Source: a bacterium
GTDB lineage: Bacteria; SZUA-79; Acidulodesulfobacterales; Acidulodesulfobacteraceae
Direction of reading: 5' to 3'
DNA: 64,000 nucleotides
Assembly (NCBI GenBank): GCA_021777135.1
Contig: JAJYDX010000001.1
Span: 496,001-560,000, forward strand
The translations under genes and the position numbers were made by a program. Positions 24,906 to 32,880 of this stretch are shown here, in pieces. The notes beneath the pieces are model-generated. The model did not search any database. It was not told where the DNA came from and saw only the letters and a list, made by a program, of their open reading frames with translations. Numbering within the stretch: position 1 is the stretch's first letter; every line of letters starts with the position of its first letter.

Positions 24906-25548
24906 AGCAAGAAAGATGATAAGAAAGCGGCAGAAAAATCAAGAGATAAAGCCGCCAAACTTTTTAAAAATAAATTAAGAATTTTAATTTTTGGAGACTT
25001 GCCTACAGTTTTAGTTTTTCACGAAAAAGTTAAAAATAATTTAAAACAGTTTTCTACCGAAAACGGAACAAATCCGTTATCGGATAAAGATAGTAAAGAC
25101 GACGCCAGACGGACGGATATTTTAAGGTTAATTTTTTCAAAAAAGTTTCTATTTATAAATTATTTTTTTATTAAATTTTTTAGAATTTTAATTTAAGTTG
25201 ACGGATATTTTTAAGGCAGGTTTATTTTAAAATTTACAATCCACGATGTATTACAGACCCCACGCAACGAACTTGCAAACCCTTAAAACTGCATTAAGCC
25301 CTTTTATATACTTATTTTGACCGTATGGCTTTTGTATGTTTTTAACGAAAAAAACAACGGTAAATAAAGGCTTAAACCCGCCATACTTTACCATACGTTT
25401 TTTAGGCTAAAAATTACAAGTTTTTAAATTTAAAAACCGTTAAAACTTTTAAAAAGTTTTCTTAAAAAATTGCAAAAATCCCGCCGGAAAATTCTTTTAA
25501 ATTTTTAAAAAGTTTTTTAAAAAGTTTCAAAAAAATAAGACGTCCGGA

Positions 25549-25714
25549 GCTTAAATATTTCTCAAAAACCCGAATAAATATCTTTAATTTTTTCTGCCAA
25601 AAAAATAAAAAAAATTGAAAAGTAAATAACTAATTAAATCGAAAAAAAATATAAGGCAGAATAGAAAAAATTAAAGATTTTAGAAGGGATAAAATTTTTG
25701 AGAAATATTTAAGC
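25549..25714. repeat. Large nested inverted repeat upstream of rep
   Basis: An outer pair of 20-bp perfect arms (25549-25568 and 25695-25714) encloses a second 16-bp perfect pair (25580-25595 and 25663-25678), with an A-rich 67-bp centre. It is too long to be chance even in AT-rich DNA, and it has no coding explanation. Confidence 0.9.
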
Positions 25715-25976
25715 GATTTAACCTGCGACCCCCTTTAAGACCCCCTGCGCAAAATTTTACACTATCTTTAAATTCTCGTCAAGTTTTTTTTAATTAAATT
25801 TTTGCTCTTTTTTTCAAATTGGAAAGAAAAATTATCTAACCCTTGCAGTTTGGGCATTCCGTCAAATACGGGCAGGGCGGGTATAGGTTAGCTATATAAA
25901 TAGGGGTAATGTTGTAGATTAAAAAAAAATTACTCAAAAAGTCAGTATCTCAAACTTTACCCGTATATATATAGTG

Positions 25977-26059
25977 TAATTTCTCCCAAAATTACCAAAC
26001 CCTTTGGGAAATATTTCCTAAAGGGTTTTTTTAACTGGAGAAGTTACAGGGAGAAATTA
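25977..26059 (+). promoter_or_regulatory. Rep leader: RBS-sequestering stem enclosing an attenuator
   Basis: TAATTTCTCCC (25977-25987) is perfectly complementary to GGGAGAAATTA (26049-26059), which contains the rep RBS and the A of its start codon. Inside this pair lies a 16-bp stem (25997-26012 with 26013-26028) followed by seven T residues to 26032, a Rho-independent terminator. Rep synthesis could thus be limited at both transcription and translation. An antisense RNA, as in ColE2 copy control, could act here, but none is proven. Confidence 0.72.
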
Positions 26060-26958
26060 TGACAAACGATATCCTTAAAAAATTACCGAGAAAACCTTAT
26101 TGTTGCGATAACCTCTCGGGCGGATTAATTATCCGCTCTCAGAAAATAGCCCTAAAATACCGCTATATTCAGCTTAACCATATGATAGTTAATTATTTAA
26201 TATTCGATATAGACCGTCCTAAAGGAGCTTTGGCTTGGGAAGACGGAAATGTTGCAACTCCTAATATTGCCGTTATAAATCAAAAAAATCAGCATGCGCA
26301 TTTAATATATTTTTTAGCGGCAGGTATATCAAAGTTTCCAGGTTCGAGTCTTAAGGCATTAAGATACCTTGCGGCAGTAGAAGCGGCTTATACGAAAAGA
26401 TTAGGCGCAGATTTCGGATATGCGGGTCTTATTGCAAAAAATCCTTTAAATCCGTTTTGGAAAACTTGGAATATACATAATAATAAATACGACCTTTCCG
26501 AGCTTGCCGATTATGTTGATTTGCCGAAAGCAGGACAAGTCGAAAATATCCGAACGGGGATAGGGAGAAACTGCGATTTATTCGAAAATGGGCGTAAGTG
26601 GGCATACAAAGCGGTTAGGGACTTTAGGGATGATAAATCTTATCAGAACTTTCTATCAGCCGTATATAACCAATTATTAGGATTTAATAATAATTTCTTA
26701 AGTCCGCTGCCTTCTAATGAAGTCTTTAGCACGGCTAAATCGATAAGCAAATGGACTTGGCAGCACGATAAAGAAGCCTATGATAAATTTATGGCAAGGC
26801 AAAAATTTAAAAGCGATTTGGCGTCAGAGGCAAGAATAGATAAATCTATGAAAAGAACAAAACTTGCGATTAAATTAAAACAAGAAGGATATTCGGCTGC
26901 AACTATAGCAAAAGCAATGGGTTTAAGCGTTCGCCAAGTATATAACTATTTATCATAA
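26059..26958 (+). CDS. rep: ColE2-type plasmid replication initiator (Rep, primase-like)
   Basis: A 299-aa protein resembling ColE2 Rep from end to end: KLPRKPYCCDNL, then LIFDIDRPKGALAWEDGNVA, PNIAVINQKNQHAHLIYFL, YAGLIAKNPLNPFW, the PriCT-like GRNCDLFENGRKWAY, and a C-terminal helix-turn-helix (YSAATIAKAMGLSVRQVYNY). Such proteins bind the origin and make the primer for plasmid replication. The start has GGGAGA seven bases upstream, but that RBS is sequestered by the leader. In ColE2 plasmids the origin lies just after rep. Its presence says the island is, or derives from, a plasmid able to replicate. Confidence 0.85.
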   Translation: MTNDILKKLPRKPYCCDNLSGGLIIRSQKIALKYRYIQLNHMIVNYLIFDIDRPKGALAWEDGNVATPNIAVINQKNQHAHLIYFLAAGISKFPGSSLKALRYLAAVEAAYTKRLGADFGYAGLIAKNPLNPFWKTWNIHNNKYDLSELADYVDLPKAGQVENIRTGIGRNCDLFENGRKWAYKAVRDFRDDKSYQNFLSAVYNQLLGFNNNFLSPLPSNEVFSTAKSISKWTWQHDKEAYDKFMARQKFKSDLASEARIDKSMKRTKLAIKLKQEGYSAATIAKAMGLSVRQVYNYLS

Positions 26959-27299
26959 ATAGTGAAATCACCCTAAATCAGATAATAGCCCGTTTACCCG
27001 ACAGGCAGGGTTTGGCGCCCAAACGCCAGTTTACCCTGCCTGAGAGGGGGATAAACGGGCAGACGAAATGCTGAAAATGCGGTCGCCGCTATTTCAATTA
27101 TGATATAACGAAATGCAAGCTTAATTAGAAAAAAATTCACTCCTGATGACGTTAAAGCAGTCCGGGTATTCAGGAACCGCAAAAAAGGTCATATTGACGA
27201 TTACTTAGTAAGAACCGTAAAAAATGCTTCTACTCGCCTATAAAATCCTTTCAAATTTGCGTTTTAAGGCTCGGAATGGAGTAGGTAGGTATAAAACCA
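26959..27299. other. Region between rep and integrase: hairpin and coding relic
   Basis: Holds the nested hairpin at 26988-27060. On the plus strand it also holds a short gene-like stretch (about 27060-27241) reading KKFTPDDVKAV...GHIDDYLVRT and interrupted upstream by a stop. The last 60 bp resemble 24497-24563, so a related segment occurs twice in the island. No intact gene is seen. Confidence 0.5.
26988..27060. repeat. 73-nt GC-rich nested hairpin after rep (origin candidate)
   Basis: GCCCGTTTA (26988-26996) pairs with 27052-27060, CAGGCAGGGT (27002-27011) with 27033-27042, and an inner TGGCG with CGCCA. It starts 30 bp after the rep stop codon, where ColE2-type origins usually lie. It is much more GC-rich than its surroundings. 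Confidence 0.75.
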
Positions 27300-28352
27300 T
27301 TAACCGTTATTATCGTCTTTGCCCCAAATATCGTCAACGGCTTTTTTAAGCGTCTCCGGAACTAAATGAGAATACCTTTTCGTCATCTGCGTCGTCCGAT
27401 GTCCCAAGAGTTCGCCCGTAATAAATAAACTCGTGCCGCCCTTTACCATTTTTGACGCAAACACGTGCCGTAAGTCGTGGATACGCATATCTTTTAAACC
27501 GGCGTTACGGCACGCCGTATGAAAGGAACGCTTAAAATCGCCTAACTTGTGCCCGTTATCGCTGAATAGAAACTCGCAACCGTCTATTTTATTAATACCG
27601 CTTAAAAGCTCTTTTAACGGCTTTGATATAGGGATATACCTGTCATACTTCGTTTTAGTACCTTTAATCGCTATTACGTCGTTCTGTAAATCCACGTCGT
27701 CCCATTTTAAGTTAAGAGCTTCGCCTTTGCGGCAGCCGGTATAAATAAGAAAAGTTATTAAGTCCCGGGTTAATTTATTTGTAGCGCCGGCAATAAGTTT
27801 ATTAATATCGGAGTCGGATAAAGTTTTAAGGCGGGATAATTCGTTGAGTTTTTTAATGCCGGCGGCAGGGTTTTTGTCTATATATCCTTTCTTAATGCAG
27901 TAATTAAATAAATTATACAGCGTCGCAATTTCGATATTAACTAATCTGAAACTTATGTCCTGCTCTCTTTTGCCTGTATTTTTTGGCATAGATAATACTT
28001 CAAGTTTTCTTATAAGCTGATATTTTTCTAAATCGGCGGCGGAAATATTTTTAATATCCGAATTATTAAATACCGGCAAGAAATGATTAGCGGCGACAAG
28101 CCGTATATCTTTTGTCTTTTGAGATACATTTTGACTTTTGACATATTCGTCAAAGGTTTTATTAAAGATATTATCTATCGTAGCTTTATTCTTTACCGGT
28201 ATATTAAACCTGTCCCGTATCGTATCCGCATAAATAGCAGCTGCTATCTCTTGCGCCGTTGTCCTGTCTTGAGTTTTACAAGAATATTGATACAGCTTAT
28301 TATCGAGCCTGAATTTGCACCAGTAAATAGCGCCCCTTTTGTAAATATTCAT
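27300..28352 (-). CDS. int: Tyrosine integrase of the island
   Basis: A 350-aa tyrosine recombinase. An N-terminal arm-binding domain (about residues 1-50) and a SAM-like core-binding domain (about 60-155) precede the catalytic domain. Catalytic residues are Arg208 (TGCRKGE), Lys232 or Lys234, His292-x-x-Arg295 (HDLRHVFAS), His318 (LLGHRTT) and Tyr327 (KRYSHL). It starts 121 bp from the intact tRNA-Pro(TGG), the standard site for an integrase that uses a tRNA 3' end. A repeated 19-mer 8 bp upstream of its start may let it autoregulate. A relic of a close homologue lies at 21849-22079. Confidence 0.96.
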   Translation of the reverse strand: MNIYKRGAIYWCKFRLDNKLYQYSCKTQDRTTAQEIAAAIYADTIRDRFNIPVKNKATIDNIFNKTFDEYVKSQNVSQKTKDIRLVAANHFLPVFNNSDIKNISAADLEKYQLIRKLEVLSMPKNTGKREQDISFRLVNIEIATLYNLFNYCIKKGYIDKNPAAGIKKLNELSRLKTLSDSDINKLIAGATNKLTRDLITFLIYTGCRKGEALNLKWDDVDLQNDVIAIKGTKTKYDRYIPISKPLKELLSGINKIDGCEFLFSDNGHKLGDFKRSFHTACRNAGLKDMRIHDLRHVFASKMVKGGTSLFITGELLGHRTTQMTKRYSHLVPETLKKAVDDIWGKDDNNG

Positions 28353-28359
28353 ACTGTAT

Positions 28360-28378
28360 CCTGTATCCGTTTTTGTAT
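28360..28378. repeat. Integrase arm-type site candidate, right end
   Basis: An exact copy of the 19-mer at 19237-19255, directly upstream of the integrase start. An extra CTGTATC half precedes it (28354-28360), giving a tandem arrangement. Confidence 0.55.
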
Positions 28379-28473
28379 CTAAAATTCGTTAAAATTACAT
28401 AAATTCTATCAATATTTAGAAATTATGTCAAGATAGGATATTGCTTGAAGTGCTTATTTACTGCGGTTTTGAA

Positions 28474-28549
28474 TGGTCGGGATGACACGATTTGAACGTG
28501 CGACCCCCTGCTCCCAAAGCAGGTGCGCTACCAACTGCGCCACATCCCG
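28474..28549 (-). tRNA. tRNA-Pro(TGG), island attachment target
   Basis: A complete 76-nt tRNA on the minus strand. Acceptor CGGGATG pairs with CATCCCG, the anticodon loop is TTTGGGA (anticodon TGG), the T loop is TTCAAAT, and CCA is encoded. Its 3' 50 bp form the right attachment repeat, so integration restored a full gene. Confidence 0.96.
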
Positions 28550-28630
28550 ATAAAATATTACTGGATTATTTTAATTTTAACATTTATTAGTCTTATTAAT
28601 CAATCTTTTTATTAAAATTCTAAATCTCTA

Positions 28631-29527
28631 TCAAGATTTAGAAGGGCTTTTATTCATTAGCCAATATACTATTCCTAAAACTAAAACGAGAAATCCAAGG
28701 ACAGCAACTTCAGTAGATTTTCTTGGAGCAAGAGAAAAAATTAGAATTTTTCTAAGCAGCGCCGCCATTGCTAGGCCTATAAAAGCACTTAGCGCAAACT
28801 TATGCCCCTGTAGCTTTTTAACTTCTTCTTCCAGTAGTTCTCTTATCGCCCACACAATCAACATAGCGCCTAAAATGTCTATAACCGTGGATTCAAAGGC
28901 GCCGCCTCCGAAGGCAAAATTATAAATTTCAAATACGAAAAGCAAGAAAACCATAATAGTAGCAATGATTAATGATATTAGTAAAGCAAGGTCTAATATG
29001 TAGGAAAATTTTGAACTGAATTTAATTATTTTTGTTTCAAATTTTGTAGCCGCGATATAAAACTTGCCTTCGTTTATATAAGAACTGATTATGATATCAA
29101 GATTGATATCTATAATTTTATTAACGGATGCAATTAGTTCATCTCTCTTGTCAGAACTTGAAAAATTCTTAATAATTATGCTGTGTATAAAATTCCTTAT
29201 ATAATTCATAGTCGCGCTTACATAGTGAGAAGGTAATTTTATTTCCGCGTGAACTTCTCCTATCCTCTTTAATTTTCGCAAATATTCGTTATTATAAACT
29301 CCGGAAAAAAGCCCCATAAACCAAAATTTTAATTTTTCCTGATGCCTGTTTCTAATTTCTTCGTTAGGCAAAAATTTGCTAAAATCTTCAAAATTAGAAA
29401 TAAATGAATAAGTGCCGGAAATAAAATCGTTTGCGTTTAAACCCATTAATTCGTTTAACTGCATTAAGTTTGAAACGTCGTTATCCGTAAATGAATAAAT
29501 TAGCTTTATTTTATCTAGAGTTTCCAT
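28631..29527 (-). CDS. Globin-coupled sensor with PsiE-like membrane domain
   Basis: A 298-aa protein. The N-terminal region (about residues 8-165) looks like a protoglobin/globin-sensor domain, with a likely proximal haem ligand His93 in IGEVHAEIKLPSHY. The C-terminal region (about 172-292) has four transmembrane helices resembling the phosphate-starvation-inducible PsiE family. It would sense O2, NO or a similar ligand and pass the signal into a membrane domain of unknown output. It is divergent from the SQR-like gene across 242 bp, hinting at a joint role in O2/sulfide physiology. Confidence 0.75.
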   Translation of the reverse strand: METLDKIKLIYSFTDNDVSNLMQLNELMGLNANDFISGTYSFISNFEDFSKFLPNEEIRNRHQEKLKFWFMGLFSGVYNNEYLRKLKRIGEVHAEIKLPSHYVSATMNYIRNFIHSIIIKNFSSSDKRDELIASVNKIIDINLDIIISSYINEGKFYIAATKFETKIIKFSSKFSYILDLALLISLIIATIMVFLLFVFEIYNFAFGGGAFESTVIDILGAMLIVWAIRELLEEEVKKLQGHKFALSAFIGLAMAALLRKILIFSLAPRKSTEVAVLGFLVLVLGIVYWLMNKSPSKS

Positions 29528-29769
29528 ATTTTAAATTATACATTAAAATTATTATGCCGGCAATTTATAAATTTATAAATTGCATTAAAATTTCTTTGAG
29601 ATTAACCATCAATATGCTATAATACGTATATATTAATATCACAATATATTATTAAATTTTAATAAATATAAAAATACAATAAAATAAAAAAAAGGAAAAA
29701 TAATTTAGTTATATATTATATATGTATCTTATAATATTAAATTAAAAGTTAAACTGTCTGGGGGATTAA

Positions 29770-31209
29770 ATGGCAAGCATAGTGGTTCTAGGAACGGGTT
29801 TTGCGGGAAATACTGCAGCATTAAATTTAAAGAAAGAGCTGGGATATAAACATGACGTTATTGTTATATCGCCCCGCAAAAATTTTTGCTATGTTCCTTC
29901 ACTTGTATGGGTCGGCGTAGGTTCTATGAAACCGGAACAGACGATTTTCGATCTTGAGCCAGTTTACAAAAGACACGGAATTATATTTAAGGAAGGGGCG
30001 GCTGAGGAGATTCATCCTGATAGTATCGACCAATACGTCGTCGTGAAATATTCAAACGGAAAAACCGAGCAGGTTAAATATGACTATTTAATAAATGCTA
30101 CAGGCCCTAAGCTTAATTATGCTGCGACGCCAGGACTTGGACCTGATGCCGGTTATTCCGATTCTATATGTACTTTGCCTCATGCCATAAAAACGCGCGA
30201 TAATTATTTAAAAGCCGTAGAAAACATGAAACACGGAAAAAGGCAAAAGTTTGTAGTAGGTACAGGACACGGAACTGCTACTTGCCAAGGAGCCGCATTT
30301 GAATTTATACATAATTTAGAATTTGACCTGAACAGGCGCGGAGTGCGCAGCTATGCAGATATAATATGGGTATCAAATGAGCCGGCTCTCGGAGATTTTG
30401 GGGTAGGAGGAGTAGTTGTAAAAAAGAACGGAAACTTGGTTTCAGGTAAGCTTTTTGCTGAATCTACTTTTTTAGAAAAAGGCATAAAATGGGTGGAAAG
30501 GGCGCACGTGCGCAAGGTTGAAGAAGGTTCATTGGATTATATAAACATAGAAGGAGAAGAAAATAAGCTGGATTTTGACTTTGCCATGCTTATACCGCCA
30601 TTTGCCGGTATTCCAATAGCTTATATAGATAAAGACGGAAATGACATTAAAAGTCAAATGTGCGTTCCGAGCGGGTTTATGAAAGTCGATGCCGATTATG
30701 ATTCTGCCGCAAAACCATTCGAAGAATGGAAAAATTCAGATTGGCCTAAAAAATATAATAATTCTGTTTATAAAAATATATTTGCAGCCGGTATCGCTTT
30801 TGCCCCGCCGCACCCAATAAGCAAGCCCTTTAAAACTCCTGATGGAACGCTTATAGTTCCTAGTCCGCCAAGGACAGGCATGGCATCTGGAATAATAGGA
30901 CATACCGTTGCGCTTTCTATTATAGATATGGTAAAAAATGGTTTAGAGGAACCAACGCAGCATGCATCTATGACTGAATTTGGAGCAATATGCATAACTT
31001 CAATGGGCAAATCCATGACGCGGGGTTCTGCTGCACTGCTGACTATGGATCCCGTCGTTCCAAACTATGAAAAATATAAATTCGGCAGAAATCTAAATTA
31101 TACTTTTGGAGATATAGGTCTTGCCGGACACTGGGTTAAATATATGCTTCACTATTTATTTATGTGGAAGATGAAGGGAAAATTTTTATGGCAGTTTATT
31201 CCTGATTAA
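29770..31209 (+). CDS. sqr: Sulfide:quinone oxidoreductase-like flavoprotein
   Basis: A 479-aa FAD-dependent pyridine nucleotide-disulfide family protein. The dinucleotide-binding fold begins VVLGTGFAGNTAA. Three cysteines match SQR positions: Cys134 (DSICTLPHA), Cys172 (TCQGAAFEF) and Cys408 (ICITSMGKSM). The last two usually form the redox-active pair. SQR oxidises sulfide and reduces membrane quinone. GGGGGA precedes the start. It is followed by a 64-aa protein in the same unit. The exact SQR type is not decided; a related quinone-reducing flavoprotein is possible. Confidence 0.82.
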   Translation: MASIVVLGTGFAGNTAALNLKKELGYKHDVIVISPRKNFCYVPSLVWVGVGSMKPEQTIFDLEPVYKRHGIIFKEGAAEEIHPDSIDQYVVVKYSNGKTEQVKYDYLINATGPKLNYAATPGLGPDAGYSDSICTLPHAIKTRDNYLKAVENMKHGKRQKFVVGTGHGTATCQGAAFEFIHNLEFDLNRRGVRSYADIIWVSNEPALGDFGVGGVVVKKNGNLVSGKLFAESTFLEKGIKWVERAHVRKVEEGSLDYINIEGEENKLDFDFAMLIPPFAGIPIAYIDKDGNDIKSQMCVPSGFMKVDADYDSAAKPFEEWKNSDWPKKYNNSVYKNIFAAGIAFAPPHPISKPFKTPDGTLIVPSPPRTGMASGIIGHTVALSIIDMVKNGLEEPTQHASMTEFGAICITSMGKSMTRGSAALLTMDPVVPNYEKYKFGRNLNYTFGDIGLAGHWVKYMLHYLFMWKMKGKFLWQFIPD

Positions 31210-31281
31210 AATAATATATTATAGTATTTTTATTGTTTAAAATACAGAAAACAATAACGGGGAGGGAGTAAATAAAATATT

Positions 31282-31476
31282 ATGGAAGATAAAAACATAA
31301 AAGACTTAACAGAATACGTTCCTTATTCTAAAGAAGCCAGGTCGTTTATGGCGCCTACTAAATATACGGTATTTATAAGAACGTTTATTCCATGGCAGTT
31401 ATTTAAGTTTGCATATTACAATCTGAAGATGTTGAAAGTTTTATCTAAGGGACACGGCAGGTTTCTTGATGATTAA
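31282..31476 (+). CDS. Small protein downstream of sqr
   Basis: A 64-aa protein with a charged N-terminus and one amphipathic, aromatic-rich segment (about residues 26-50, FIRTFIPWQLFKFAYYNL) that may lie on the membrane. GGGAGGGAG lies upstream, though the spacing to the ATG is long. It sits 72 bp after the SQR-like gene and before a terminator, so it is probably cotranscribed. It could be a membrane anchor or partner of SQR, which is inference. No family was recognised. Confidence 0.65.
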   Translation: MEDKNIKDLTEYVPYSKEARSFMAPTKYTVFIRTFIPWQLFKFAYYNLKMLKVLSKGHGRFLDD

Positions 31477-31506
31477 TGTTTTTTTAAAATAGCTGCAAAT
31501 AAATAC

Positions 31507-31549
31507 GAAAGGCACCCGCTTTGCAAATAAAATTGGATGCCTTTCTTTT
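31507..31549 (+). terminator. Terminator after the sqr unit
   Basis: GAAAGGCA (31507-31514) pairs with TGCCTTTC (31538-31545) and a T-rich tail follows. It lies between the convergent sqr unit and sodB and may serve both. Confidence 0.65.
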
Positions 31550-31567
31550 ATTGGGCAGGATTAGCTG

Positions 31568-32149
31568 TTAAGAGCCATAATTATCGGATGCGAATTTCCA
31601 ATTTACAAGGTTCCAAAAATGTTCTATATAGCTAGGTCTGGCATTGCGATAATCGATATAATAGGCATGTTCCCATACATCGCAGGTAAGAATAGCGGTT
31701 TTGCCAGACGTCATAGGCGTGCCGGCATTGTTTGTCGCCATTAACTCTATCGAACCGTCTTGATTTTTCACAAGCCACGCCCAACCGGACCCAAATAGAG
31801 TAGCAGCTGTCTGGCTGAATTGTTTTTTAAAATCTTCAAAAGTACCAAACTTAGATTCAATTGCTTTTCCGAGGTTTCCTCCGGGATACCCTTCGCTTTT
31901 AGGAGACAGGCAATTCCAATAAAAAGTATGATTCCATACCTGCGCAGCGTTATTAAAAATACCTCCAGACGATTTTTTAACAATGTCTTCCAATGCCTGG
32001 TCCTGAAATTCCGTACCTTTAATAAGATTATTTAGATTATTTACGTATGCATTATGGTGTTTTCCATAATGATACTCAAGCGTCTCCTTAGAAATATGCG
32101 GTTGCAGCGCATCCATAGCATAAGGCAATTCGGGTAATTTGTGTTCCAT
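31568..32149 (-). CDS. sodB: Superoxide dismutase, Fe/Mn type
   Basis: A 193-aa iron/manganese superoxide dismutase detoxifying superoxide. Metal ligands are visible: an N-terminal His in [13 protein letters not shown], a His in NHTFYWNCL, and Asp plus His in [11 protein letters not shown]. Length and the segment [10 protein letters not shown] fit the iron type, though metal choice is not certain from sequence. AAGGAG lies upstream of the ATG. It is a single-gene unit and shows that the organism meets oxygen. Confidence 0.96.
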   Translation of the reverse strand: MEHKLPELPYAMDALQPHISKETLEYHYGKHHNAYVNNLNNLIKGTEFQDQALEDIVKKSSGGIFNNAAQVWNHTFYWNCLSPKSEGYPGGNLGKAIESKFGTFEDFKKQFSQTAATLFGSGWAWLVKNQDGSIELMATNNAGTPMTSGKTAILTCDVWEHAYYIDYRNARPSYIEHFWNLVNWKFASDNYGS

Positions 32150-32238
32150 TTAATACTCCTTATATTAAAAGTTATACTTGTTTTATTAATAATTATATCA
32201 CAACTTTTTTTATAAAAAGTAAACATCGGAAATATTTA

Positions 32239-32367
32239 TCAATGGCTTTTAAAACGTAAATTATTAATAAGCGCTACTAATTGCGCAATAACAACAACAG
32301 CTAAAAATATAATGAGGATAAGATGAAGCTGATTAATAAGGTATATTTTGTATTGTCGGACCCGCAA
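32239..32367 (-). CDS. Possible 42-aa membrane peptide
   Basis: An open frame with a TTG start encodes a short protein with one strong hydrophobic helix (LHLILIIFLAVVVIAQLVAL) and a basic tail (NNLRFKSH). No good RBS is visible and the start is uncertain. It lies between sodB and tRNA-Lys in otherwise gene-free sequence. It may be real or may be chance. Confidence 0.25.
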   Translation of the reverse strand: MRVRQYKIYLINQLHLILIIFLAVVVIAQLVALINNLRFKSH

Positions 32368-32434
32368 AAAAGAAAAGAGTATAATTTTTTAGGATAAACC
32401 ACATTTGTGAAAGCTTAAATGGCTTGTTTTTGAG

Positions 32435-32510
32435 TGGTGAGCCGCGCGGGAGTCGAACCCACGACCACCTGATTAAAAGTCAGGTGCTCTACCTGCTGAG
32501 CTAGCGGCTC
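32435..32510 (-). tRNA. tRNA-Lys(TTT)
   Basis: A complete 76-nt tRNA. Acceptor GAGCCGC pairs with GCGGCTC, the anticodon loop is CTTTTAA (anticodon TTT), the T loop is TTCGACT, the discriminator is A, and CCA is encoded (32435-32437 on the complement). Confidence 0.96.
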
Positions 32511-32555
32511 TTATATAATTGTAAACTTTTTATTGACTTACTTAATAAGTAATAA

Positions 32556-32705
32556 TTATAAAGATAAAGGAAGAATTTTAGTTAAATCTGGAAAATTATA
32601 ATTAAGACCCGTAGCTGAGTATATGCTGAGTCCAACTATTACTATAACGCTGATAACCATAACTATCCACATTACTTTAGTAAAATGCTTGTTATTGTCT
32701 TCCAT
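32556..32705 (-). CDS. 49-aa single-pass membrane protein
   Basis: A short gene starting MEDNNKHFTKVMW with one transmembrane helix (about residues 11-30, VMWIVMVISVIVIVGLSIY) and an extracytoplasmic tail ending ILPLSL. AGGAGA lies upstream of the ATG at a normal distance, which supports it strongly. It resembles small membrane subunits or CydX-like peptides in layout only. No family was recognised. It lies between tRNA-Lys and the thi promoter. Confidence 0.7.
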   Translation of the reverse strand: MEDNNKHFTKVMWIVMVISVIVIVGLSIYSATGLNYNFPDLTKILPLSL

Positions 32706-32880
32706 ATAATTTCTCCTTATTTATAGAGTTAAGTTATATTTTAAACTTCAATATTTTAACAAAGAAATATTAAAAATGCAAGACATAAATTGCAACTTGT
32801 AAAAAGATTCTTTTTTGAACTTTTGCCTTATATTAGAAAATTAATTTTTTTTATCAGCAATTTTAGGATGCTTGATTCAA

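Larger units (their letters stand above)
24498..26058. other. 1.5-kb palindrome-rich region upstream of rep
   Basis: I see no convincing gene here. It contains GC-rich hairpins near 24588-24606 and 24662-24684, two long perfect palindromes (24794-24821, 24868-24905), repeats of TTTTAAAAAGTTT around 25444-25530, a large nested inverted repeat (25549-25714) and the rep leader. This density of dyads next to a replication gene suggests plasmid maintenance functions (origin, copy control or partition), which is inference. Confidence 0.55.
19131..28523. mobile_element. Genomic island integrated in tRNA-Pro(TGG)
   Basis: A region of about 9.3 kb bounded by 50-bp direct repeats (19131-19180 and 28474-28523) that are the anticodon-to-CCA part of tRNA-Pro(TGG). 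The right copy is part of the intact tRNA; the left copy is a fragment. A tyrosine integrase starts 121 bp from the intact tRNA. The cargo comprises exported proteins, a second tyrosine recombinase with a short partner, a ColE2-type Rep protein and long non-coding stretches. No conjugation genes are seen, so it looks like an integrated small plasmid or an integrative mobilisable or satellite-like element. Confidence 0.9.

Noticed and set aside
24729..25196. 155-codon open frame with a charged middle part
   Set aside because: It spans both perfect palindromes, lacks an RBS and has no recognisable family. A real small gene inside it cannot be fully excluded.
26994..27182. 62-codon minus-strand frame between rep and int
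   Set aside because: It covers the GC-rich hairpin and opposes the plus-strand coding relic. No RBS or family.
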